A DNA stretch of 64,000 bases from S5-327 sp965116015 (lineage in GTDB: Bacteria > Chloroflexota > Dehalococcoidia > Lucifugimonadales > Australimonadaceae), in NCBI GenBank assembly GCA_965116015.1, contig OZ220477.1:1984001-2048000 (forward strand), given 5' to 3'. The notes under the pieces are model-generated. The model was not told where the DNA came from and did not search any database. It saw only the letters and a program-made list of their open reading frames with translations. The position numbers were made by a program, and so were the translations under genes. Of the stretch, positions 1 through 8,208 are shown piece by piece. Each line of letters starts with the position of its first letter. Position 1 is the stretch's first letter.

Positions 1-509
1 CTGTGTCGGGGCTTAAGAATGTTGTCAGCGTGGCCGGGACTCTTCATCCACCCATCCATCGCACCCCGTACTTCCTCGACGATGCTCTTGATGGCGCTGT
101 AGCCTTGCCCCGGCAGCTTACAGTAGTCCGATCCAGAAACATTCTCATTCGCCGACTGGTAACCTCCCGCCAGAGAATACCTCATGGTGGGGTTCAGTCC
201 GTCTATGCCATAGTGCGAGCTGATGCAGTTATCCAACAAATTGTCAGCGTGAATTTGTGCTGCCCTGTTACTGCCCATCATTACTGCTGGCGCCCCTTCC
301 GCCATCCGAACCTCATTAATTAGAGCCAGCATAAGCTCATACGGATTGAGCCTTGGCGCGGCAGGCGTTGGGCTGAGAGTCGGCGTCGGCGATGCGGCAG
401 ACGTTGCCACTGCATTCTCAGTAGTCGGCGTCAGCGAATTGGGAGGCGAGCACGCGGCATTCGCCAGTATCACGGCAATGAGCGCAAAAGAGAGTGCGGT
501 GAAAGGCAT
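1..509 (-). CDS. CAP/SCP-domain secreted lipoprotein (partial, runs off left edge)
   Basis: I translated this frame from the ATG at 509-507; it stays open to base 1, so the C-terminus lies outside the window. The first 20 residues look like a signal peptide ending NAAC, a loose lipobox whose -3 residue is Asn rather than Leu. A Ser/Thr/Pro-rich linker (about residues 21-51) follows. The CAP (cysteine-rich secretory protein, PR-1-like, YkwD) domain then shows LINEVR, AQIHADNLL, SSHYGIDGLNPT, NENVSGSDYC and GWMKSPGHADNIL. The His and Glu positions of the family cavity are therefore present. The role of bacterial CAP proteins is poorly defined. The same lipoprotein plus low-complexity-linker design recurs in the split protease near 41 kb. 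Confidence 0.8.
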   Translation of the reverse strand, partial: MPFTALSFALIAVILANAACSPPNSLTPTTENAVATSAASPTPTLSPTPAAPRLNPYELMLALINEVRMAEGAPAVMMGSNRAAQIHADNLLDNCISSHYGIDGLNPTMRYSLAGGYQSANENVSGSDYCKLPGQGYSAIKSIVEEVRGAMDGWMKSPGHADNILKPRH

Positions 510-566
510 TAAAAAGATCCCTTAACGTGAAACGCCGCGGTGCTAAAGCTATGACGATGCCCCGCC

Positions 567-2216
567 CTAAACCACTGCAACCATATGGAACTGGGCGCGG
601 CTGCGGCGCTGAACGCCCATCCTCATAACCTGCCGCGCCGGGCGGTCGTTCGGATCCGGAAACATCGCTGTCCACTCAGCGTCGATTGCCGGCAAGTCGG
701 CATAGTCCTGGACGAGCACAGTGATGAGGCCGATGCTGTCGGCCGAGCCGCCGCCGTTCCGAGCCAGCGACGCCACATTGCGGATTCCATGAAAGGCTTG
801 CCCTGCGACGCCCTCCACCGGCTCAAGCTTGTCGTCGCTGGCTGGGTCGACGCCAGAGACGCCGGACGAGCAGTAGAGGTCGCCGATGCGGGCGCCCATC
901 GGGATGGGGTCGTGGTGGCCGTGCCCCTCAATCTCGTGGTTGGAGCGCGCGCCCCCGATCCGCCCGATGACCTGCAGCTGTATCTGCCCCCCCATTGGGT
1001 AGCGAAACGTCTTCCGCGCGGCCTGGAACTGACCGGTAGGCCACGCCTCAAGGTACACGTCCACCATATAGGGCTGGTAGGCGAAATCGTTGAGATACAC
1101 CCACTGCAGCACAACGTCGTCGACCGTGCTGCCTGCCTGCTCCATAAACACGCGCATATTGTCGAAGCACTGATCAGTCTGCGCGTGTTCGCCGACCACC
1201 GCTTCTGACGTTGCCAGATCCCAGGGCACGATAACCGACGAGAATACGTAATCGCCGAGCCGCGCCCCGTTTGGCAGCGGGTCGCGGTGCGTGAGGCCCT
1301 CCACCTCGATGCGCTGCCGCCGTTGACCGACGACTCCCATCGCTTGCAGCTGCGCGCCTTGCCCTGCCGGCAGAGGGTAGGAGGTTGTCTTGCGGGCTGG
1401 CCGGTTGTCCGCATCGGGAAAAAGCTCGAGCCATCCGGTGTTGATGTGCGGGCGGAAGTCCTGGCTGTCGATGAAATTCGTGACAAGGCCAATCTCATCG
1501 GTGGAGCGTCCGGCGGCCCGGACAAGCGCCTCAAGGTTGCGCCAGGCGTTCAGGAACTGCTTGGCGGGATCGCGGGGCATCTCGCCTGTCGCGAGATCAA
1601 CCCCGCGGACGCCAGACGTGAAGAAGAGCCCTCCTACCTCAACGAGATCTGGAGCGGCGGCTCCGTCGGGCGAGAGACCGGGGAGTCGCGTGACCTTGCG
1701 CCGATTCCCTGCCCCAGCGGGCGCCTCTGATGAGAGAGCGGGTCCCGGACTGGAGCGGAAGCGCGGACGGAGGGCGAGGTCCGCCAGCCGCTTGTCGCAT
1801 TCCGGTTTCACCATCGCTTCGGCGCCGGCAAGAGCGAGCCGCTCGTCGCGGTCTTCGTCGCCCGTGCCGCTGACTCCAATCCCCCCGATAACCTGGCTGG
1901 CGCGATGCAGCGTCAAGCCGCCGTGCAGCGTCGTTATGCGGTCATTCGACCAGTCGGCGACTGTGCGCCCGTCGTGAGCGATCTGCTGGCGATAGATAGA
2001 GGTGTCGCGTCCGATGAATGCGGCAGTGTAAGCCTTGCGCTCCGCGTTGCGCACATCTGTGGCCGACGCGCCGTCCTGACGCTCCGACCGCACGAGATCG
2101 CCGTTCTCGTCGACAACCGCGATTGCGAATGGAGCCTCTGCAGCTCGGGCGGCGGCGACTGCCGCAGTAATCGCGCGCTCCGCGTCCTGCAGACTAATCG
2201 ATTCCTTAACAGGCAT
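567..2216 (-). CDS. GlcG/HbpS-like domain fused to three tandem RidA-like domains
   Basis: 549 residues with four modules. Residues 1-136 are a GlcG/HbpS (DUF336) domain (AIAVVDENGDLV, RNAERKAYTAA, LHGGLTLH, GGIGVSG). A short linker leads to three YjgF/YER057c/UK114 (RidA-like) repeats at about 178-298, 303-422 and 428-549. Each repeat has a GARxGD-type or VGGLFFTSG start, a central amphipathic helix, and the AR signature (NRPARKTTSY, FQAARKTFRY, DRPARQVMRM). RidA proteins hydrolyse reactive enamines/imines; GlcG-like proteins bind small ligands or haem. A pseudo-trimer in one chain is plausible because RidA works as a trimer, but that is inference. It is last in a tight operon with 2220-2510 and 2507-2923. 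Substrate unknown. Confidence 0.8.
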   Translation of the reverse strand: MPVKESISLQDAERAITAAVAAARAAEAPFAIAVVDENGDLVRSERQDGASATDVRNAERKAYTAAFIGRDTSIYRQQIAHDGRTVADWSNDRITTLHGGLTLHRASQVIGGIGVSGTGDEDRDERLALAGAEAMVKPECDKRLADLALRPRFRSSPGPALSSEAPAGAGNRRKVTRLPGLSPDGAAAPDLVEVGGLFFTSGVRGVDLATGEMPRDPAKQFLNAWRNLEALVRAAGRSTDEIGLVTNFIDSQDFRPHINTGWLELFPDADNRPARKTTSYPLPAGQGAQLQAMGVVGQRRQRIEVEGLTHRDPLPNGARLGDYVFSSVIVPWDLATSEAVVGEHAQTDQCFDNMRVFMEQAGSTVDDVVLQWVYLNDFAYQPYMVDVYLEAWPTGQFQAARKTFRYPMGGQIQLQVIGRIGGARSNHEIEGHGHHDPIPMGARIGDLYCSSGVSGVDPASDDKLEPVEGVAGQAFHGIRNVASLARNGGGSADSIGLITVLVQDYADLPAIDAEWTAMFPDPNDRPARQVMRMGVQRRSRAQFHMVAVV

Positions 2217-2219
2217 TGG

Positions 2220-2510
2220 CTACACCCCCTCCACAACAAACACGGATGACACAGCCGCGTTCTTCCGAATGCCAAGAATCGCCGAGTAGACATCCGAGCT
2301 GTACCAGCGATCGAGAGTCTCCATATCGGGGAACTCGAGCACAACAGTGCGATGTGGATTGAAATCTCCCTCGAGCGTGCGGCTTGCCCCGCCGCGGACG
2401 AGGAACCTGCCGCCGAAAGGCTCGAGAGTGGCGGGAACTTGCGCACTGTAGGAGCGATACGTCTCCGGGTCCTTCACGTCAACGTCTGCGATGAGATAGG
2501 CCGCCATCAC
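2220..2510 (-). CDS. DUF1330 family protein
   Basis: 96 residues, a typical length for DUF1330, a ferredoxin-like (dimeric alpha/beta barrel) family. Visible family features are MAAYLIADVDVKDPETYRSY at the start, GGRFLVRGGA in the middle, and HRTVVLEFPDMETLDRWY. No catalytic function is established for the family. The gene overlaps the upstream GlcG-like gene by 4 bp and ends 3 bp before the GlcG-RidA fusion, so the three are very probably co-transcribed and may act on one small molecule. Confidence 0.75.
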   Translation of the reverse strand: MMAAYLIADVDVKDPETYRSYSAQVPATLEPFGGRFLVRGGASRTLEGDFNPHRTVVLEFPDMETLDRWYSSDVYSAILGIRKNAAVSSVFVVEGV

Positions 2511-2923
2511 TGTATCCCCATTGCCTCGAGACCGATGCGCGCGAGCGCCTCGTCCCGGATTGTCGAGTTGCCGCTCATAGCAATCCCGCCGATGACTTTG
2601 CCGCTAGCCTTGATGACGAGCCCTCCCTGCAGGGTCGTCAATTTCGGGTCGCCCCAATCGTCGAGCGTGCGGTTGGCCGCTTTCACAACATTGTCGCGGA
2701 ATGCCACTGTGTCCATGCCGATGCGGGCGGCGGTGTATGCCTTGGCGCGCGCCCTGCCTAGCATTCGGGCTGGAGCGCCGTCTTGCCTGGCGCAGAGCGC
2801 CTCCACGCCGTGCTCGTCGGCGATGGCGAGCGCACCCGGGTTGTCGGAAACAGTCAAGGCGGCGAAGATTGCATCTTTCGCGCGCTGCGCCTCCTTGAGA
2901 CCGAGGCTCTGTATCTCGAACAT
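2507..2923 (-). CDS. GlcG/HbpS family (DUF336) protein
   Basis: 138 residues, the full length of a stand-alone GlcG/HbpS protein. Family features are GALAIADEHGVEAL, GRARAKAYTAARIGMDT, LQGGLVIKASGKVIGGIAMSG and a C-terminal DEALARIGLEAM helix. Members bind haem or cobalamin-related ligands or occur in glycolate and diol pathways; the ligand here is not predictable. This is the first gene of a three-gene minus-strand operon, and its domain is repeated at the N-terminus of the third gene. About 235 bp separate it from hisIE, leaving room for its own promoter; I saw no convincing box. Confidence 0.75.
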   Translation of the reverse strand: MFEIQSLGLKEAQRAKDAIFAALTVSDNPGALAIADEHGVEALCARQDGAPARMLGRARAKAYTAARIGMDTVAFRDNVVKAANRTLDDWGDPKLTTLQGGLVIKASGKVIGGIAMSGNSTIRDEALARIGLEAMGIQ

Positions 2924-3158
2924 AGCTGGACTCCCTCAGCAACCGGCCAAAACCGTGGATTCCCGTCGTTGCCCCGCCAAGTTGGCCATAGTGCCGCGTC
3001 CTCATCACCGCGCCCTCTTGGCGAGCAGAACGTGCCGCGAGGGATTCTCGTGAAGGCCACGATGAGGCTCCAACTCGATAGGTTTGCCTCTATCTTAAAC
3101 AGATTGCCTTGAGAGTTACAGTTGCGATTGGGAACCATAACACGCTCTACTGCCCGCC

Positions 3159-3809
3159 TCAGCCTTGGCCAGCTGCCCCTCTGCGCCTGCGGAGCTCCGC
3201 CCATACATCCTCAGGCGAAAGGCCAGCGTCTGCGAGCAGCGTCAGCGTGTGGTAGAACAGATCGGCGACCTCTCCTGGAAGGCTCTGCGCGTCGCCGGTC
3301 GCGCCGGCAATGGCCACTTCCACGCCTTCCTCCCCCACCTTCTGCGCGATCCGTAGCTTGCCGCTCTGGAAGAGCGATGTTGTATAACTCCCTTCCGGCA
3401 TCTCCCGACGGCGCTGCTGGATGACCTGGAACAGCTCGGAAAGGACGCCAGCGCCAGAGTCCGACCACTCGTACACAGGCGTGTCGGGAAGCCTGCCGAA
3501 AAAGCACGACTGAGCCCCCGTGTGGCAGGCAGGACCGTCCGCGCGCACCTTGAAAAGCAGCGCGTCGCCATCGCAGTCCACCTGAGCGGAAGCGACGCGC
3601 AGGAACGCGCCGGACGTCTCTCCTTTGTGCCACAGCTCTTGCCGAGAGCGGCTGTAGAAATGCATCGTGCCCGTCTCGAACGTGCGGGCGATAGAGTCCG
3701 GGTTCATATGGGCGACCATCAGCGCCTCGCCGGTGTCCGCGTCCTGGCAGATCGCCGTAACCAGCCCTTGCGCGTCGAGCTTCACCCGAGCGTTCTCTGC
3801 GGTCGTCAT
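3159..3809 (-). CDS. hisIE: Phosphoribosyl-AMP cyclohydrolase / phosphoribosyl-ATP pyrophosphatase
   Basis: 216 residues, the usual length for the bifunctional histidine enzyme (steps 2 and 3 of the pathway, cytosolic). The N-terminal HisI half shows HFYSRSRQELWHKGETSG, DCDGDALLFKV and GPACHTGAQSCFF with the zinc-binding Cys/His residues. The C-terminal HisE half has the MazG-like pattern of helices KVGEEGVEVAIA and VADLFYHTLTLLAD. The start ATG overlaps the upstream HAD stop by 4 bp (ATGA), so it is translationally coupled behind hisF. The other his genes are not in the window. Confidence 0.95.
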   Translation of the reverse strand: MTTAENARVKLDAQGLVTAICQDADTGEALMVAHMNPDSIARTFETGTMHFYSRSRQELWHKGETSGAFLRVASAQVDCDGDALLFKVRADGPACHTGAQSCFFGRLPDTPVYEWSDSGAGVLSELFQVIQQRRREMPEGSYTTSLFQSGKLRIAQKVGEEGVEVAIAGATGDAQSLPGEVADLFYHTLTLLADAGLSPEDVWAELRRRRGAAGQG

Positions 3810-4579
3810 CGGAGCTCCTCTCTCCCCTCTCTTTTCGCGAAGAGCGCTGGTATCTCCGCCAGCGATTCGACAGTGTAGTCAGGGGTCAGTAAGCCTCCCG
3901 ATGCAACATTGATCGGCGGAGGCGTGCGTCCCGGCGTGTCCTGGGCCCTGTGCACGAGAACCGTGGTCATGCCGGCCAGCTTGGCCCCATGCGCATCGTC
4001 GTACGGCGAGTCCCCGATATAGAGGATGCGCTCGGCGGGCGTTCCCGCCCGCGCAGCGAACCGGGCGAATATCCGCGGGTCAGGCTTGTACGCGCGCAGG
4101 CTCTCCGACGATTCGATACAACTGAAGCGCCATCCGTTGTGGGCGATAGAGCCGTGCAGGAAGCGATCGTCCGCATTCGAGAGCACAGCAGTCTCGCGCA
4201 TATAGCCCACCGCCTCGAGCATAGCATGAGCGTCGGAGAACGCGTCCTGATCGGCCAGCATCTCCACCGAATAGCTCGCCGCCTCGCTGGCGTTCGCCCG
4301 CAGGCCAAGAACCTCGAACGCGGCCTCGAACGCCTCGCTCCACGCCTCCCGGTACGTGCGGAACGGCGGGCTCGACTCCGGATCGGCCATACGCGTGCGC
4401 CTCATACGAAACTGAACCTCGTGCTTCGAGAACTCGTCCCACAGCTCGCCCCCGCTCAACGGAAGCTGCTGGCGTTCGGCGATCTGGGCAAGAGTCTGCC
4501 GCCACTCGCTCGCATCGTTGCGCACTAGCGTGCCGAAGAAATCGAACGCGACGAGATCGATGTGGTCGAGCCGCCCCAT
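3806..4579 (-). CDS. HAD-superfamily hydrolase in a his operon
   Basis: 257 residues counting from the ATG at 4579, which shares one base with the hisF stop (TGATG). A longer open frame upstream is a shadow of hisF. HAD motifs: I VAFDFFGTLV, II LSNADD, III Lys in YKPDPRIFARF, IV IGDSPYDDAHGAKLAG. The helical cap lies between motifs I and II, as in subfamily I. Position between hisF and hisIE, with overlaps on both sides, makes histidinol-phosphate phosphatase a reasonable idea, since HAD-type HisN activity exists in several bacteria. The sequence alone does not fix the substrate. Confidence 0.85.
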   Translation of the reverse strand: MGRLDHIDLVAFDFFGTLVRNDASEWRQTLAQIAERQQLPLSGGELWDEFSKHEVQFRMRRTRMADPESSPPFRTYREAWSEAFEAAFEVLGLRANASEAASYSVEMLADQDAFSDAHAMLEAVGYMRETAVLSNADDRFLHGSIAHNGWRFSCIESSESLRAYKPDPRIFARFAARAGTPAERILYIGDSPYDDAHGAKLAGMTTVLVHRAQDTPGRTPPPINVASGGLLTPDYTVESLAEIPALFAKREGREELR

Positions 4580-5421
4580 CAGGAGTTCGCCTCGCGGGCG
4601 GGAGCCCCGCGCGCGGCGAGGGCGCGCTTGGCGTCGGAGATAGTGAACTCCCCATAGTGGAAGATCGACGCCGCCAGAGCCGCGTCGGCTCCGCCCACTG
4701 TGACGGCGTCCGCCAAGTGCTCCGGGCTCCCGGCTCCTCCGCTGGCGATGACGGGTATCGGCACGGCGTCTGCCACTGCGCGGGTGAGCTCCAGGTCGAA
4801 CCCATCCTTGCGCCCGTCCTGGTCCATGCTCGTGAGCAGCGCTTCGCCCGCTCCTAACTGCGCGGCGTGCGCAGCCCACTTCAGCGCGTCGATTCCAGTG
4901 GGCGTCCGTCCCCCGTGAATGTACACCTCCCAACGCGAACCCGGACCAAGCGCCAGAGCGCTCCTGCCTGCATGACCCTCAGGCAGCTTCACCGGAGCGG
5001 CTTGAGAATCTGCGCCGGACACGCGCCGGGCGTCAATCGCAATCACCATGCACTGGTTGCCGAATGCGGCTGCCGCCTCCTCGAACGCGGCAGGATTAAG
5101 CGCCGCCGCTGTGTTCATCGACACCTTGTCGGCCCCGGCGTTGAGCAACTTGCGCACGTCATCGGCGCTCCGCACCCCCCCGCCGACAGTGAGCGGGATG
5201 AACACTTCCTCCGAAACGCGTTGCACAACATCAATGATAGTGTCGCGCCCGTCAGAGCTGGCCGTGATGTCGAGGAAAACAAGTTCATCAGCGCCCTCGC
5301 GGTTGTAGTAGGCCGCGAGCTCGACCGGATCGCCTGCATCGCGCAGGTTGATGAATGAAGAGCCCTTCACGACACGGCCGCTGGTCACGTCGAGGCAGGG
5401 AATGATGCGTTTGGTGAGCAT
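4579..5421 (-). CDS. hisF: Imidazole glycerol phosphate synthase cyclase subunit
   Basis: 280 residues from the ATG at 5421 (MLTKRIIPCLDVTSGRVVKG). The (beta/alpha)8 barrel ends with ELTRAVADAVPIPVIASGGAGS and ALAASIFHYGE. Both catalytic aspartates are visible, in IIPCLDV and in MVIAIDARR. HisF condenses with HisH-derived ammonia to give imidazole glycerol phosphate and AICAR. Most HisF proteins are about 250-260 residues; the excess is a loop of about 25 residues directly after IDARR and before WEVYIHGGRT. It is the first gene of the hisF-HAD-hisIE cluster; hisH is not nearby. Confidence 0.95.
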   Translation of the reverse strand: MLTKRIIPCLDVTSGRVVKGSSFINLRDAGDPVELAAYYNREGADELVFLDITASSDGRDTIIDVVQRVSEEVFIPLTVGGGVRSADDVRKLLNAGADKVSMNTAAALNPAAFEEAAAAFGNQCMVIAIDARRVSGADSQAAPVKLPEGHAGRSALALGPGSRWEVYIHGGRTPTGIDALKWAAHAAQLGAGEALLTSMDQDGRKDGFDLELTRAVADAVPIPVIASGGAGSPEHLADAVTVGGADAALAASIFHYGEFTISDAKRALAARGAPAREANS

Positions 5422-5459
5422 GTCGCATTCAGGATACCAGCGGCCCGGGAGCGCGAGGG

Positions 5460-6098
5460 CTACGACGCCCACGCGACGTGGCCGTGCAGATCCGCGGGAT
5501 GCTCCTTGCTCTTGAAAACGGCAAACTCCGCTTTCGACGCCGCGATGGTAGTGTCGGCCCCATGGCCGGGAAGAGCCAGAGAGCCGTCCGGCAGCGTCAG
5601 CAGGCGATCTTCGATGCTCGCAACGATCTGCTGCAAGTCAGCCGAAGTAGCAGTGCGGCCTGGGCCGCCGGGAAACAGGGTGTCTCCCGTCACTACCGCT
5701 CCGTCGGTGTGGAGGCAGATCGCCCCCGGCGTGTGGCCCGGGGTATGTAGCACGCGGAGGCGCACAGAACCTGCGCTCAGCTCATCGTCGTGCTCCAGCA
5801 GCCCGTCAGGCTCCCCGGGGAGCCTATGCGCGTCGCTTGCATGCGCCAAAACGGGCAGGTCGGTCATCCGCTTGAGGTCGGCGTAGCCGGCGACATGGTC
5901 AGGGTGTGTATGTGTAATCACGACGCCCTTCACCAGAAAGCCGTTCGCCTCCGCCAGGAGACGCTCGACCTCGGCCGGCGCATCGACGAGATACGCCTCT
6001 TTGGTGGCGGGATCGGCAATCACATAGCCATTGTTGTCGTACGGGCCCATGCCCGCGACCTTGAAAATGAGACAGCCAGCGTCAAAAACGAGAGACAT
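5460..6098 (-). CDS. MBL-fold metallo-hydrolase (glyoxalase II-like)
   Basis: 212 residues. The metallo-beta-lactamase metal motif is HTHPDHVAG, followed by LHTPGHTPGAICL (third ligand region), GDTLFPGGPGR (bridging Asp) and LPGHGADTTI (last His). This is the GloB/YcbL-like layout for hydrolysis of thioesters such as S-lactoylglutathione or related thiols. No persulfide dioxygenase features are evident. It ends 38 bp upstream of hisF on the same strand and is divergent from the YjbR gene 56 bp away. Confidence 0.85.
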   Translation of the reverse strand: MSLVFDAGCLIFKVAGMGPYDNNGYVIADPATKEAYLVDAPAEVERLLAEANGFLVKGVVITHTHPDHVAGYADLKRMTDLPVLAHASDAHRLPGEPDGLLEHDDELSAGSVRLRVLHTPGHTPGAICLHTDGAVVTGDTLFPGGPGRTATSADLQQIVASIEDRLLTLPDGSLALPGHGADTTIAASKAEFAVFKSKEHPADLHGHVAWAS

Positions 6099-6154
6099 GA
6101 GACGCTTCCTCCTGTGGGGTTTCGTCGATTAGGATAACGGGGAAGGTCGAAGCT

Positions 6155-6544
6155 ATGCCTGACTCACGCACGGACGCTCTGCTGGAATTCGCCCTCGGCT
6201 TGCCTGGCGCTTGGGAAGACCATCCGTGGGGCGAGAGCGCAGTGAAGGTGGGCAAGAAGATATTCGTCTTCCTCGGCTTGCCCGACAGCGGAAGATTCGG
6301 CGTCAAGCTCCCCGATTCCGGCGCAGGAATGCTCTCGATGGGGCTAGCGCGTCCTGCGGGCTATGGCCTAGCCAGAAGCGGATGGGTGGAGATGAGGCGC
6401 GACGAGGGGCCCGATGGCCCGCCGCGCGAGCTTTTGTTCGAGTGCATTGAAGAGAGCTACCGCGCCGTCGCGCCCAAAGGCCTCGTCAAAGAACTCGACG
6501 CTCGAACCGCTAACCCAGCTCCTGACGAACGCTTCGCCCGCTGA
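6155..6544 (+). CDS. MmcQ/YjbR family DNA-binding-like protein
   Basis: 129 residues, matching the YjbR/CyaY-fold family. Features are FALGLPGAWEDHPWGESAVKVGKKIFVFL at the start, a central strand/helix SGWVEMR, and a C-terminal ESYRAVAPKGLVKEL. The family has a double-wing DNA-binding fold, but its cellular role is not defined. It is a single plus-strand gene between the divergent MBL gene and the convergent LLM gene (4 bp between the two stops). Confidence 0.8.
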   Translation: MPDSRTDALLEFALGLPGAWEDHPWGESAVKVGKKIFVFLGLPDSGRFGVKLPDSGAGMLSMGLARPAGYGLARSGWVEMRRDEGPDGPPRELLFECIEESYRAVAPKGLVKELDARTANPAPDERFAR

Positions 6545-6548
6545 ATGC

Positions 6549-7553
6549 TCACCGCAGAGCTGGAAACGCTTCCTCTGCCGCCAGGCGTATCGCGCCCTCG
6601 ACCACATCCCGTGGTGTCCCCGGCCAGCCGAAACGCAGCGCGGCGTGGCTCACCCCAATGTCCCGGAATCGCGTCAGGTCGGCGACCACATCGTCCGGGC
6701 TGCCAACGATGAATCGTTCCTCCGAGAGATCCTCGAACGGCGCGTTGAAGTCCTCCTCGCCGGGGAGCGCCTTGTCCTGCCCCCACCCTGCGTATGTCCG
6801 GTACTTCGCTTCGAGGAAAGGACGGGCGACAGCGATTGCCTCCTCGCGCGTCGGCGCCACGAACGTCTCGCGCGACATCGGAATCTCAGCTGCAGGAGGA
6901 TGCCCGTGCTCTGCGCGCACGGTCTTGTAGAGCTCCACCTGCCTGGCAAGGGTCGAGAACGGCGCATGCGGGTTAAGGTGCCATGTGTCGCCTAAGCGCG
7001 CGATGCGCCGCACCATGCCGTCGCCGTTCGCCGCGATCCATATTCGGGGATGCGGCTGCTGAATGGGCCGGACGCCGATATGCGCGCCGGTAACGTGGGT
7101 AAAGCGTCCCTTGAACGTAACCTCGTCGCCCGACCAGAGCAGTTTCGCAAGCGCGAGATTCTCGAACATTCGCGCGATGCGATTGTCCCGCGTAACGCCG
7201 AAGGCTTCATACTCCTCGTCGCGATAGCCGAGTGCCGCATTGATGATGACGCGCCCATTGGCGATCACGTCAAGCGTTGCGATGTCCTCCGCCATCTGCA
7301 CGGGATTCTGCAGAGGAATAAGCACGGTTGAGAGCAGCTCCATATTGCCGCTCTCGGCGCTGATCCGGGCGAGCGACACGAGCGGCTGCAGCATCTGGTA
7401 AGGATGCGAAAGGTAATGCTGTCCCGCATAGATGTAATCGAACCCGAGCTCGCGGCCCACGCGGACGAGGTGAAGCACATCGGCGAACCGCTGCTTCATG
7501 TCGCCATCGCCGGAGTGCTGCAGCAAACCTGAAAGAGAGAGCCCGAACTTCAT
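6549..7553 (-). CDS. LLM-class flavin-dependent oxidoreductase
   Basis: 334 residues of the bacterial luciferase-like TIM barrel. Recognisable stretches are MKFGLSLSG, GFDYIYAGQHYLSHPYQMLQPLV, TVLIPLQNPVQMAEDIATLD, NGRVIINAALGYRDEEYEAFGV and GSPDDVVADLTRF. The family uses FMN or F420 to oxidise small organic molecules; the cofactor cannot be decided by eye. SAR202-like bacteria are known for many such enzymes. It lies 8 bp downstream of def on the same strand. Confidence 0.9.
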   Translation of the reverse strand: MKFGLSLSGLLQHSGDGDMKQRFADVLHLVRVGRELGFDYIYAGQHYLSHPYQMLQPLVSLARISAESGNMELLSTVLIPLQNPVQMAEDIATLDVIANGRVIINAALGYRDEEYEAFGVTRDNRIARMFENLALAKLLWSGDEVTFKGRFTHVTGAHIGVRPIQQPHPRIWIAANGDGMVRRIARLGDTWHLNPHAPFSTLARQVELYKTVRAEHGHPPAAEIPMSRETFVAPTREEAIAVARPFLEAKYRTYAGWGQDKALPGEEDFNAPFEDLSEERFIVGSPDDVVADLTRFRDIGVSHAALRFGWPGTPRDVVEGAIRLAAEEAFPALR

Positions 7554-7561
7554 AGAGAGGC

Positions 7562-8104
7562 TCAGGCGCCAACCCTCCGCGCCAAGGAAGACTCGCCTGC
7601 CTCGCCTTCCGCATCCTCCTCGGCGCCGACCTCTACCTCGTACAAATCCTCCTTCGAACGGATGTAGTCGATGTAAAGCTTGCCATCGAGGTGGTCAGTC
7701 TCGTGCTCCAGTGCCTGCGCAAGCAGCTCGCCGACGCCCTTGTAGCGCACCGGCTCCCCATTCAGGTCAACAGCGCGCGCCCACACTCTCACAGCCCGCG
7801 CGATGCGCCCCTGCCAGCCGGGCAGACTTAGGCAACCCTCAGTAACCTCGCGCTCGCCCTCCTTGCGCGTGATCTCGAGATTCACGAGAACCGTCGGCTC
7901 CTCGTCCTCCGGCATCTGAATGACGCAGATACGCTTGAGCGAACCGACCTGATTCGCCGCAATCCCGACCCCGGAATAGTGATGCATCGAGTCAATCATG
8001 TCGTCCGCAAGTTTCCGAAGCGCGGGGTCGTCGAGGTTGCGAACCTTCCGCGCGCGCTCCCGCAAAACAGGGTCGGGAATGTAATGCATGGGCAGAACAG
8101 CCAT
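7562..8104 (-). CDS. def: Peptide deformylase
   Basis: 180 residues. All three deformylase motifs are present: GVGIAANQVG (motif 1), EGCLSLP (motif 2, metal Cys) and HETDHLDG (motif 3, HEXXH metal site). The enzyme removes the N-formyl group from new polypeptides at the ribosome. The C-terminal 20 residues are acidic (EEDAEGEAGESS), an unusual tail. It is co-directional with priA (104 bp upstream) and the LLM gene (8 bp downstream). Confidence 0.95.
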   Translation of the reverse strand: MAVLPMHYIPDPVLRERARKVRNLDDPALRKLADDMIDSMHHYSGVGIAANQVGSLKRICVIQMPEDEEPTVLVNLEITRKEGEREVTEGCLSLPGWQGRIARAVRVWARAVDLNGEPVRYKGVGELLAQALEHETDHLDGKLYIDYIRSKEDLYEVEVGAEEDAEGEAGESSLARRVGA

Positions 8105-8208
8105 GTCGCGATTATACCCCCTTGCCCATCGTCGTAGGCGCGGGGAGCCGCGCTCCGCAAGCGTTGGATGCGCGGCGCTAATGCGCTACAAGGAGAGCGT
8201 CTCCAAGA

